Assembly (NCBI GenBank): GCA_948470475.1
Contig: OX419344.1
Location: forward strand, 17,254,495-17,318,494
Length of the DNA stretch: 64,000 nt
Direction of reading: 5' to 3'
Origin: Galaxea fascicularis
Lineage: Eukaryota; Cnidaria; Anthozoa; Scleractinia; Euphylliidae
Each line of letters opens with the position of its first letter. Within the stretch, counting starts at the first letter, position 1. The notes beneath the pieces are model-generated. The model was not told the DNA's origin, searched no databases, and was given only the letters and a program-made list of their open reading frames with translations. Below, one piece after another: positions 16,978 through 24,745 of the stretch. Both the position numbers and the translations under genes were made by a program.

Positions 16978-17982
16978 GGGTCCACGACTCAAAGAGCACT
17001 TTGATTCGGGTCCCCCGGAATCAACTCGCTCGGGTTCGTAGACGGTGTTCTCCTTCAGGGGATTGTAAGGCACGCCCCGCAACAGATCGGTATCGACATT
17101 TCCCACGGTCGTGCTTTCTCCCACATTCGCATAGATGTACACCGGTCGCACTCTATGATTGAAAAGGTCCTCGAACGCTTCGTTCAGGTTCACGAAACGC
17201 CACTTCACTTTATTGGAGAAGAATATCATGGGCGTCCGCGTGTATCTCCTCGTCAAGCGTGGATCACCCGGAGCCGGGACTTGAGCGATAAGGTCATTCG
17301 CGGGTATGAAGGTATTCCCATCGTTACTTCGTCCGTATAGGGTGGTATCCTCGCTATTGATCGACATGGTGAATTCTCGCAATTGCGGAATCAGATTCGG
17401 ACCGAGAGCCAACTTGGTCGTATTTCCATCCTTGACGGTTTTAATCCACTTCATCTTCAGGGCCAATTCCTTACTGAACATGAGTTCCCCCCATGTTCTA
17501 TTCGCTGATCACGTAAAGACGGCCGAGTCAATTTCCAACACCGTTTGTCCACCCATCACCTTCCACTCGTACCGCGGCAACGCCAGGAACCGATCACCCG
17601 CAGGCAATTGGTATCCGTGGAACGCTTGCTCGCTCAAATTAATCACTTGATGCATGAAATCAAGTCCCGTCATTCCCTCCATCGATTCGTGCATACTCAT
17701 CACATCCTTCATCGACACTCCACCATGCACCCAGGTAAAACGGCCGGATGAACGTCTCAGATAGCCTTGAATGAACATGGCGTCGTCCGTCTCGCTCAAT
17801 CCCAACAAGCTCCAAGACACATCGCACCGCCCCAGTGTGGCATCGCTCAAAGCCACTTGCCATTTCTCTTCGGGAGGGAAATCCAATCGGCGCGGCAATC
17901 GCACGCGAAAAGACGATCGCGTGTTGTTCGGAAACTCGGGCGTCCGATGACTGGGTAGTATGACGTGAAAGGAGTCGTTCAT
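16978..17982 (-). pseudogene. Decayed first copy of the tandem FPNNTR family
   Basis: Begins at ATG 17982 (MNDSFHVILPSHRTPEFP) and matches the two intact neighbours along its length, but a TGA at 17509-17511 interrupts the frame; coding resemblance continues in the same frame past the stop. The resemblance ends after TDLLRGVPYNP...YEPE near 17030, where sequence next to the tRNA-Ala gene replaces the last roughly 65 residues seen in the paralogues (including the VTLHFRR ending). So this copy has both a nonsense change and a truncated C-terminus. ATATAAGA at 18017-18026 is the likely promoter element. Confidence 0.8.
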
Positions 17983-18019
17983 TGTGACGTTTCGTTTTCA
18001 TGCAACCACTGTCTTTGTC

Positions 18020-19090
18020 TTATATGTTTTTGTGACGACGGAAATGCAAGGTCACCAATGTGTGGCCATGACTGTCGCTGAACTTCGTCAAAGGTCCGTC
18101 CGTCTCGGCCACATTGATTTCGCACACTTCCAATGACTGGTGTCGCACTTTGACAAACCGTTCTTGGTCGGGTTCGTAAAAGGACACTCTCTTCTCCGGA
18201 TTGTAAGGCACCTCTCTCAATAAGTCCGTCTTGGAATTCCCCACGGTCACGCTTTCGCCGAGGTTAGAATACACGTACAACGTGCGAGATGACGGGTGGA
18301 ACGACGATGACGCAAACGCTTCGTTCAAATTCACGAACCGCCACTTCACTTTAATCGAGAAAAGCACCATCTGCTCGATGAAACTGTACGTCATCATGTA
18401 ATCTCTGCTAGGCACGTACACATCATCGCTGCGTCCATACGTCACGGTCTTCACCTTATTCACCGTCGTGTCATATTCGCGCAACTGAGGAATGGCATTG
18501 GGTCCCGGGGCAGCGTAAAGCGTACCGGATTGATTCTTCAAAAATACCACCCAACCCATTCTCAGAGCGAGGTCCTTGTTCACTTGAAACTTTCCATACC
18601 CCACACCCGATTCTGCAATGCCATGCCCCACACCCGAATCCATCTGCAATTCCCACTCTCCCCCCAATTTCTTCCACGTGAACCTCGGCAATGCAATGAT
18701 TCGGTTGCTGCTGTACATGCTCGATCCATGAAGGTCGGCATCCAATTTGTCCACCAAATGTTTGACGAAATGCACCCCTTGCCCACCTTCCATATTCATG
18801 TTGAGGTCCTCGACATCCTTCATTTTCACGTTGGCATATCTCCACCCAAAGCTATTACCGTTGAATTGAATCCTGGCCTGAGTTGTGATGAGGTCTGTTT
18901 CACGATCCACATCCAACACATTCACATTCAATCGCCCTCGAGCCAGGGTGATACCACTCAACGCTACTTCCCATTTCTCCTCGGGGGGAAAATGCATCAC
19001 ACTCGCGAACCTCACCTTGAAGGAGGCTCTCGTGTTGTCAGGAAACTCGGGCGTCCAATGACTGGGCAAGACCACGTACACATCACTCAT
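18020..19090 (-). CDS. Polinton-associated FPxNTR/VTLHFRR family protein, copy 2
   Basis: 356 residues from ATG 19090 (MSDVYVVLPSHWTPEFPDNT). Conserved features shared by the three copies: FP(D/N)NTR(A/S)SF(K/R)VR, WEVALS, a VSMKDV/VKMKDV segment, WRFVNLNEAF, a VYSNLGES motif, TDLLREV and a C-terminal LVTLHFRR. This family is common in invertebrate Polintons, often next to capsid genes; its role is unassigned and a structural virion role is inference. AAGATATAAGAA at 19128-19139 lies about 40 nt upstream. Confidence 0.78.
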   Translation of the reverse strand: MSDVYVVLPSHWTPEFPDNTRASFKVRFASVMHFPPEEKWEVALSGITLARGRLNVNVLDVDRETDLITTQARIQFNGNSFGWRYANVKMKDVEDLNMNMEGGQGVHFVKHLVDKLDADLHGSSMYSSNRIIALPRFTWKKLGGEWELQMDSGVGHGIAESGVGYGKFQVNKDLALRMGWVVFLKNQSGTLYAAPGPNAIPQLREYDTTVNKVKTVTYGRSDDVYVPSRDYMMTYSFIEQMVLFSIKVKWRFVNLNEAFASSSFHPSSRTLYVYSNLGESVTVGNSKTDLLREVPYNPEKRVSFYEPDQERFVKVRHQSLEVCEINVAETDGPLTKFSDSHGHTLVTLHFRRHKNI

Positions 19091-19129
19091 ATTGAACGAA
19101 AAATGTCTTTTATTCACATTCACACATTC

Positions 19130-20155
19130 TTATATCTTGGATTTGCGACGGAAATGTAAGGTGACAAACGTCTGCGCCCGTCCATCGTCGGGGAACTTGA
19201 CCAATTGTCCATTCGTCTCTGCAATGTCAATCTCAATGATCTCCATGATTCGATTTCGCACGGGATGATAGTGTTTATGCACAGGTTCGTAGTAGTCGGT
19301 ACCGCACCCCGTCCGTTTGTAGTTCACTTCACGCAATAAATCGGTCTTCAAACCACCCACGATGGTACTACCACCAGCGTTGGAATAGACGTGCAATGTC
19401 CTCGACGGTTCCCCCATCACATTGCGAAAGGCTTCCTCCAAATTCACGAAACGCCAATCAAATCTACTGCTCAAATTGAAGATCGTATTGAAGGTCCATT
19501 TATCTTTCATCAACAAGTCGCTTGTCTGCGTGTATTCAGTGGGAGCTTTCCAAAAACTATTACCGCGATTGTCTTTGTTGGGCGTCAATTCCGGTACCAG
19601 ATTCGGACCGATACGAACGACCCCCGGCCTTTCCAAAGTGAACCACCCCATGTTCACGGCCAAGGTTTGGTCCACCCCGAAATGTTGATCATCGGGCATC
19701 CTTGCAATGACCTCCGAACGCCCACGGCTTGCATCCCACTCGAACTCCACGCGCTCTTTGATCGTCTGCCCATTCTTCAAATGCTCCGTGTTCTCTTTGG
19801 TGACCAACTGGTCCAACAAAGCGCGCATGAATTCCACCCCACCCTCGATCCGTCTCGTCACGTTCATAGTGACCATATCTTTCATGGAAACGTACGCACC
19901 CAACGGATTACTGGACGTCCCGCTCTTATCCTCTTTCTTCAACGTGCTCATGATGAGACGCGTCCTCTCGTCTTGCACCAAAGGCGACAAATCGGCGCTG
20001 GTGTCGGCCATGGACATGGCACTCAACCCGACCTCCCAGTCATCGTCAAAAAATTCCAATCGATCCGCCAATCTCACTTTGAACGAAGCACGCGTGTTGT
20101 TTGGAAACTCAGGACTGACGTAACTCGGCACGGCCACGTAAAATTCGCGACTCAT
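19130..20155 (-). CDS. Polinton-associated FPxNTR/VTLHFRR family protein, copy 3
   Basis: 341 residues from ATG 20155 (MSREFYVAVPSYVSPEFP); ATG 20170 is a possible alternative. Shares FPNNTRASFKVR, WEVGLS, YVSMKDM, WRFVNLEEAF, TDLLREV and TFVTLHFRR with the next copy downstream, but the middle is diverged, so the triplication is old. CTATAAAGG at 20199-20207 lies about 45 nt upstream and overlaps the end of the preceding gene. Confidence 0.78.
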   Translation of the reverse strand: MSREFYVAVPSYVSPEFPNNTRASFKVRLADRLEFFDDDWEVGLSAMSMADTSADLSPLVQDERTRLIMSTLKKEDKSGTSSNPLGAYVSMKDMVTMNVTRRIEGGVEFMRALLDQLVTKENTEHLKNGQTIKERVEFEWDASRGRSEVIARMPDDQHFGVDQTLAVNMGWFTLERPGVVRIGPNLVPELTPNKDNRGNSFWKAPTEYTQTSDLLMKDKWTFNTIFNLSSRFDWRFVNLEEAFRNVMGEPSRTLHVYSNAGGSTIVGGLKTDLLREVNYKRTGCGTDYYEPVHKHYHPVRNRIMEIIEIDIAETNGQLVKFPDDGRAQTFVTLHFRRKSKI

Positions 20156-20200
20156 GATGTCCGCCAGCAATTGCTGACCACTCCATGCGTTCCGAGTCCT

Positions 20201-20629
20201 TTATAGGAACGACGCCACTTTTCGTTTCGCCCCAGGGGCGCGCGACACCAAGCTGGACAACGTCGATACATTGGGATAAAATTGCTGCGAATGGCTTCTA
20301 TTGGGAAACGCGTTCATCAATTCCGTCAAGGTCTTCTGCAACCTCGTGCTCCCACTCTTTTTGGTCATACCTCGCATCTTTTTGGCATAGGCGCGCCTCC
20401 GCTGCCTCGTACGCACGGTTTTCTTCTCTCGGGATGGTGCCGAGGGCCGACGCGGTGCAGCACGCGCCAAAGCATGCACCATTCGCCGAAACGATCGTAA
20501 ACCCCGCTGCCGTGCCGCTTTGGGTGTCAATCGCTGCGGTGTCGAGCTCTTTCTCTTTTGCCATTTCGCTTGACTGGGTAACTCTCCTGGGGCGGGAAAT
20601 GAAAACCGCACGCGTCGCCCTGACATCAC
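20201..20629 (-). CDS. Basic Lys/Arg-rich protein downstream of integrase
   Basis: 142 residues. Starts MMSGRRVRFSFPAPGELP, is strongly basic through the centre (AAPRRPSAPSREKKTVRTRQ) and ends APGAKRKVASFL. Its ATG overlaps the integrase stop by 4 nt, as in translational coupling or compact viral packing. Probable DNA-binding or core protein by composition; no family recognised. Confidence 0.65.
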   Translation of the reverse strand: MMSGRRVRFSFPAPGELPSQAKWQKRKSSTPQRLTPKAARQRGLRSFRRMVHALARAAPRRPSAPSREKKTVRTRQRRRAYAKKMRGMTKKSGSTRLQKTLTELMNAFPNRSHSQQFYPNVSTLSSLVSRAPGAKRKVASFL

Positions 20630-21687
20630 ACGCGTTGCAATTGACTCCTAGCTATCCAACTATCGTACTTAGAGGGCCACCCCAACCAACGCACTTTTAT
20701 ACTGTTTCCGCGCCGAGAAAGAATCTTCTCCACGCGAAACAGTGCATCGTCCGGCACGGTCACTTTTTGCATATCCTCTTCGTAAAACGTACCCTCCACT
20801 GGCGTCCCATCCCACTCTTGAATGCGATACGTGGGAAACACCCCAGGCACCACGCGCCGAATCACAAACACTTCTTCCGTCCAGCCCGGCACGTACCCCT
20901 TACAGAACACGGCGTGTTTCTTATTCAAACGAACCCGATCCCCCGCTGCCAAACGGGGACGTTTCCTACCGGGTCGCAAACGCGCTCCGTAAAGACGTTG
21001 CCATACATACTGTTCCCCTTCGGGCGTCACGTCCTCAGGCGCCAAACCAATGGCCCGATGCTTGGAGGCATTATAGCCATTCACTACATCTTGCAACCGA
21101 TCCAAATACTTGTACGTCCCTTGGGCCGTGAACCATCGATACAATCGCCCTTTGAACGTACGGTTGAATCGTTCCACCACCGCGGCTTTGGCATCCCCAG
21201 AGGTCGAAAAATGTTCAATGCCTCGACGTTTGAGCAACGCTTGGAACGTCCGGTTATAAAATTCCTTCCCCGCGTCGGTCTGCAAACGCAAGGGTTGACG
21301 ATCACCGGCCCGTCTAAGAATGGCCTCAAATGCTCGCGTCACGGCCGCTCCCGTCTTATCCTTCATAGGTTCCACCCAGGCGTACTTGGACAAGACATCA
21401 ATGACCGCTAAAAGATAACGTATCCCGCGGTTAGCCCTCGGAATCTTCTGCACTTTCATTAAATAGGCCACCCACTGTTCATCCATGCCAAACACCAGCA
21501 CGGGTAAATTGGTAAACCGTTTTCGGGCGGGTCGGTGCAAGGTGTAACTCAACACACCCTCCAACACGCGACGCGCTCGCTCGATGGAAATCCCGTGGGC
21601 GCGCGCGAAACGCTCCACGCCCCCCAAACTGCCTTCGGCAGAGGGGTCTTGGTACGCCTCCACCAAAGCGCGCTGCCCTTTCGACAT
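20626..21687 (-). CDS. Polinton rve integrase, first catalytic Asp replaced by Tyr
   Basis: 353 residues. An N-terminal helical region (1-55) is followed by the RNase H-like rve core. The second Asp is in LQTDAGKEFYN (D138) and the Glu in VVERFNRTFKGRL (E172). The first acidic residue normally sits in W-x-A-D-L; here the protein reads QWVAYLMKV with Tyr75, codon TAT at 21465-21463, one base from GAT. YLLAVIDVLSKYAWVEPMKDKTG, typical of Polinton integrases, follows. The C-terminus (about 318-353; VEKIL, VRWLGW, DSWI) is chromodomain-like, a targeting module. The enzyme family inserts the element with 6-bp duplications. This copy is predicted inactive for strand transfer. Confidence 0.93.
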   Translation of the reverse strand: MSKGQRALVEAYQDPSAEGSLGGVERFARAHGISIERARRVLEGVLSYTLHRPARKRFTNLPVLVFGMDEQWVAYLMKVQKIPRANRGIRYLLAVIDVLSKYAWVEPMKDKTGAAVTRAFEAILRRAGDRQPLRLQTDAGKEFYNRTFQALLKRRGIEHFSTSGDAKAAVVERFNRTFKGRLYRWFTAQGTYKYLDRLQDVVNGYNASKHRAIGLAPEDVTPEGEQYVWQRLYGARLRPGRKRPRLAAGDRVRLNKKHAVFCKGYVPGWTEEVFVIRRVVPGVFPTYRIQEWDGTPVEGTFYEEDMQKVTVPDDALFRVEKILSRRGNSIKVRWLGWPSKYDSWIARSQLQRV

Positions 21688-21734
21688 GACTCAAAAACAA
21701 ACACACGACAGGGTTCATTCCTTTTATTCATTTA

Positions 21735-22238
21735 TCAACGTTCTACATCGGAATCCTCCTCCTCGCTCAACTCGTTGGGCATCACCATGAACGGTTCGAA
21801 CCGTTTACACGTCGCGCACCCCCAAGGCGCCCATCCCAGCTTATGATCGTAATTGGGTGATCGCATCGCATCGTGCCGCATTTCCAAACACTCCGAGCAC
21901 AACGCGTCCTCTAGTATGTGATCCACGCGCCGCTCCCACACTCTACGCAGCAAACGCTCGTCCCGCAACTCTTTTCTATGCGCGTCGCATTGTTCCTCCA
22001 ACGCCTGCATGCGATCCAACAAAAAATTCAACACTCCCCTCTGAATGTCTCCTACTAAATCCGGTGCGTCTACACGGCCGTTCCCGTCTGATTCTCCGTC
22101 TGATCCCCCGTCTGCGTCTCTGCCGTCGTCTTCACCGGATTCTGGGGGTGGAGGTACCGCGCCGGCTCCTGCGTCACGGGCCCCGCTTCCGAGCATTCCA
22201 AGGCGTCCGCTAGGTCCTGCAACCAATGGGCAAAACAC
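21735..22238 (-). CDS. Acidic coiled-coil protein with C-x2-C pairs
   Basis: 167 residues if read from 22238. N-terminal Gly/Asp-rich acidic stretch, a coiled-coil-like middle (DRMQALEEQCDAHRKELRDE), then CSECLEM and CATCKRF forming a possible zinc site, ending in an acidic tail. It overlaps the 96-aa frame upstream by 169 nt in another frame; the true start may be further in or produced by splicing. Similar order (coil then C-x2-C) occurs in 13965-14225. Confidence 0.5.
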   Translation of the reverse strand: MFCPLVAGPSGRLGMLGSGARDAGAGAVPPPPESGEDDGRDADGGSDGESDGNGRVDAPDLVGDIQRGVLNFLLDRMQALEEQCDAHRKELRDERLLRRVWERRVDHILEDALCSECLEMRHDAMRSPNYDHKLGWAPWGCATCKRFEPFMVMPNELSEEEDSDVER

Positions 22239-22360
22239 TGATCAAACGAGTATCCTGCAGCCAATCCTTTCTTCACGCGTGCGAACATAAGCTGATCGTC
22301 CGACGCAAAATCCTGCCTATTTACACCAGCGTAATACGCCCTGTACGACTTGTCATCCAT
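22070..22360 (-). CDS. 96-aa protein from a divergent TATA promoter
   Basis: Starts MDDKSYRAYYAGVNRQDF at ATG 22360, contains FDQCFAHWLQDLADALEC and ends in a Thr/Gln/Glu-rich low-complexity tail. A TATA box (GGTATAAAAAGG, minus strand, around 22397-22408) lies 37-48 nt upstream. The 3' third overlaps 21735-22238 in a different frame. No family recognised. Confidence 0.55.
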   Translation of the reverse strand: MDDKSYRAYYAGVNRQDFASDDQLMFARVKKGLAAGYSFDQCFAHWLQDLADALECSEAGPVTQEPARYLHPQNPVKTTAETQTGDQTENQTGTAV

Positions 22361-22526
22361 CGCGCAACACTGACGCGATCGCTGACGCCTTCCTCCTTTT
22401 TATACCGCTGGTGGTTGACGTCAGTTCCCACGCCATCCTCTCTCTTCCACCAATCCATGACCTGCACGCGTCATTCTCGGGTATATAAACGAGTGGCGCC
22501 AACCCACTCGCCTTCACATTCACAAC
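22361..22526. promoter_or_regulatory. Divergent promoter with two TATA boxes
   Basis: TATAAAAAGG on the minus strand (22397-22408) faces ATG 22360, and GTATATAAAC on the plus strand (22481-22490) with CCAAT at 22450-22454 faces ATG 22527. TGACGTCA (CRE-like) lies between them near 22416-22423. Confidence 0.7.
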
Positions 22527-22982
22527 ATGTCCTCCGTGCCTCCAAACGCCGACCCCGTCTCCTTCGACAATTCCTTGGAAAGAGAAAAACAGCGACAACA
22601 ACGCCACGCCCAAGGCAATAACCACCTGGAATTAACGGAGAGACTGTCCGTCCATGCCAACAGTCGAGACGAATGTGATGTCCCGGCGCGCAAACAGACG
22701 CGCCCCACTAAACCTCCTCCTAGCAAAAGATGGAAACTGGTGCCACCACCACCGACGCCACCGCCGCCCTCGCCCAAAGACATTCAGCAACTCATGGACC
22801 AATTACCTTCGTACGAGGAGGAAGTCCTAGAAAACGACGCCAGCTACGGTGTAGGCTACGACACCTGCCCGTTCCACGAGACGCAACTCAACTTCTTCAA
22901 CTCCAAAATGGGTCATCCTTACGTCGCATGCAGCACTAAACCCTGCGTCTTCTTCACCTCTCAATTTGATTTGAAACCTTAA
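22527..22982 (+). CDS. Pro-rich protein with a GRF-like zinc finger
   Basis: 151 residues. The N-terminus is polar with SLEREKQRQQRH; a proline run (PPPPTPPPPSP) and LPSYEEE follow; the end holds DTCPFHETQLNFFNSK...HPYVACSTKPCVFFTSQ, a C-x2-H ... C-x5-C-x-F-F pattern like a GRF zinc finger. Strong core promoter (CCAAT, GTATATAAAC). The stop TAA is immediately followed by ATG (22983), and a second, canonical GRF finger is encoded just downstream in the -1 frame, so this gene may once have had, or may still make by frameshifting, a two-finger protein. Confidence 0.72.
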   Translation: MSSVPPNADPVSFDNSLEREKQRQQRHAQGNNHLELTERLSVHANSRDECDVPARKQTRPTKPPPSKRWKLVPPPPTPPPPSPKDIQQLMDQLPSYEEEVLENDASYGVGYDTCPFHETQLNFFNSKMGHPYVACSTKPCVFFTSQFDLKP

Positions 22983-23314
22983 ATGAACACCATCCGCGAA
23001 CCCTCACCTTCAGCCAAGGGGGTCAGGGACCCTACCCCGATCACGAGTGCTGGTGCAAGGAACCCCTCGCCCTACGAACAAGCCGATCGGAGAAAAACCC
23101 GGGGCGACTCTTCCTATCCTGCAAGCAACGCCATTGCGACTTTTTTCAATGGCTCAACGCCCCCTGGACCCGATTCATCTTGGAGAGGATCAAACACGAA
23201 ACCTACACAGGTCCCCCCATCATTCATCCCATGTGGTTCGACGGCAAGCCCTACGTACCCATGACCACAGAGCAAATACACCGTTACCGGGAGGCAAAGG
23301 TCGTGACGGGGTAA
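22967..23314 (+). pseudogene. GRF zinc-finger reading frame without its own ATG
   Basis: An open frame in -1 relative to the 22527 gene encodes a clear GRF finger: HECWCKEPLALRTSRSEKNP, then GRLFLSCKQRHCDFFQW. GRF fingers bind single-stranded nucleic acid in proteins such as topoisomerase III and endonuclease VIII-like enzymes. No ATG precedes the finger in this frame; the ATG at 22983 opens a different frame that destroys it. Either a frameshift mutation split a two-finger gene or -1 ribosomal frameshifting joins them; I see no classical slippery heptamer in the overlap (22968-22982). Confidence 0.65.
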
Positions 23315-23393
23315 AATAGTATGGGACAGTTCTGGGACACATTATGCACAAGTACACGCCCATGCATAATCTGCTCATTGTAAATAACTACTA

Positions 23394-23399
23394 AATAAA
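23394..23399 (+). terminator. AATAAA polyadenylation signal for the GRF gene
   Basis: AATAAA about 80 nt after the TAA at 23312-23314, in the gap before the converging RING gene. Confidence 0.5.
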
Positions 23400-23485
23400 C
23401 TTGGTCAAAACACACGTTGTTGTTGGTCATTGACTTTCGTAAATTTAATGTGGGACTAAAAAGTCCCGGGGGTGGTTCTTCTTCT

Positions 23486-23725
23486 TCAATGCAACTTCCG
23501 CGCCACCGACGAACGGCTGCGGCACCACGGACAACACGGTTGCGATTCCCTCAACATCCAATAATCCAACAAACACTGGTCATGGAACCAAACACCGCAA
23601 CAATCTCTACGACGAGGTCCGCTCATTCTCGTCACGCACCACGACTGACGCTCTTTCCTCCATGGTTTGGAACACAACAGACAATACGGTGGACCCCGCG
23701 GTTCCATCCCGCGACTACGCAACAT
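23486..23725 (-). CDS. Small RING-like zinc-finger protein
   Basis: 79 residues from ATG 23725. Pattern: CLLC, then a Cys 12 residues on, CC, WFHDQCLLDYW, and CCPWCR near the end. This spacing fits a RING-H2/PHD-like cross-brace finger, often an E3 ubiquitin ligase domain. TATAAAAGG at about 23757-23769 lies upstream, within the inverted promoter duplicate whose other copy drives polB. An open frame extends upstream over the promoter but is unlikely to be used. Confidence 0.68.
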   Translation of the reverse strand: MLRSRGMEPRGPPYCLLCSKPWRKERQSWCVTRMSGPRRRDCCGVWFHDQCLLDYWMLRESQPCCPWCRSRSSVARKLH

Positions 23726-23803
23726 TTTTCTCAACGCCGCTCCCCGCCCGATCTCTTTCCTTTTATACCATCCTCCCCTCTTGACGTCACTCCCAGAATT
23801 CCC

Positions 23804-23883
23804 GGGAATAAATGGGGGATGGGGGGTACCCCCCTTTCCTCCCACCCCACGTGACGGCCATCCACTCCTCTGATTGGACGACC
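23804..23883. promoter_or_regulatory. Divergent promoter, right copy of an inverted duplication
   Basis: Inverted copy of 8650-8728 with the same CCAAT (as ATTGG), CACGTG and GGGGGGTACCCCCC elements in the same order. Here it separates the minus-strand RING gene (ATG 23725) from the plus-strand double-RING gene (ATG 23931). Confidence 0.78.
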
Positions 23884-23930
23884 GTCACAACTCATATACG
23901 TTCCGTGCGCTTCCTCGCTCATTTTTCAAC

Positions 23931-24716
23931 ATGGCTGAGTACGACGAGGATTACAGTGACATGCCAGAGTTAATGGATGCACGAGACTTTCCGCGGTCCA
24001 CTCTCAATGCCGTCATTCCATCCAAACGACCAGCCAGTCCAAAACCCATCCTCGTCGCCTTCGAGTGCAAGAACACTTCGAACGCGGAGGTCATGAAGTG
24101 CATCATCTGCTTGGACACGCGACATGCCAAGACGAATGAAGTCGTTCGCCTGGCCAAGTGCTGCAAGTGCCCACTCCATTTGTCGTGCGTGTGCAAGTGG
24201 CTCGCCGCGCAGTACGACAACTACGTACCGCAAGACCAGTGGGGTTGTCCGCACTGCCGTGCTCCCGTAAAAGATCTGGCCACAAACACGGATCCATGCA
24301 TCCTATGCAAAAGTAAAGAAATGGACCAGGTCTATTACGAACCCGTCGCGCAAGCCGTGCCCTGCTTCAACGCTTCCGTCCATCAGCAGTGTCTATACCG
24401 TTATATTCAAGCGAATTTCGCGGAAGATCGCTTCCCGTGCCCGGGTTGCAAGACGCCTCTTAGAGCGCAACGCTCCATGACCATGAGCATCCAAGCCCAA
24501 GACGACGATGGGATGCGCTTGCAACACACAGACCTGACACCACCGCGATATTCCGGCATGATGACACAGCGCTTGCAAGACCTGACACCACCGCCGACGC
24601 CGCCACCCAATACAGGCATGATGACACGAAGCCGGGCTCGTGGCCGTGGCTATCAACTTCATCGCGGACAACAAAGACCACTGCGTCGTCCTCGCAGTGA
24701 CTTATCGTGGCCATGA
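23931..24716 (+). CDS. Double RING-like zinc-finger protein
   Basis: 261 residues from ATG 23931 (MAEYDEDYSDMPELMD). First finger: CIICLDT (57-60), CCKC and HLSCVCKW (77-90), CPHC (106-109). Second finger: CILC (123-126), CFNASVHQQCLYRY (145-158), CPGC (170-173). Both have RING/RING-variant (MARCH-like) spacing, so an E3 ubiquitin ligase role is plausible. The C-terminal tail repeats GMMTQR/GMMTRS with LTPP and ends Arg-rich. It is the last gene before the right terminal repeat. Acting on host factors is inference. Confidence 0.75.
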   Translation: MAEYDEDYSDMPELMDARDFPRSTLNAVIPSKRPASPKPILVAFECKNTSNAEVMKCIICLDTRHAKTNEVVRLAKCCKCPLHLSCVCKWLAAQYDNYVPQDQWGCPHCRAPVKDLATNTDPCILCKSKEMDQVYYEPVAQAVPCFNASVHQQCLYRYIQANFAEDRFPCPGCKTPLRAQRSMTMSIQAQDDDGMRLQHTDLTPPRYSGMMTQRLQDLTPPPTPPPNTGMMTRSRARGRGYQLHRGQQRPLRRPRSDLSWP

Positions 24717-24745
24717 ACTTTCAGTGTTTTTCCCTAGTTACAAAA

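Noticed and set aside
19391..21411. Plus-strand ORFs of 271 and 408 aa
   Set aside because: Antisense to the integrase and FPxNTR genes, without recognisable domains or promoters.
22983..23264. 93-aa ORF starting right after the GRF gene stop
   Set aside because: Its frame destroys the clear GRF finger present in the neighbouring frame; composition is Ser/Pro noise.
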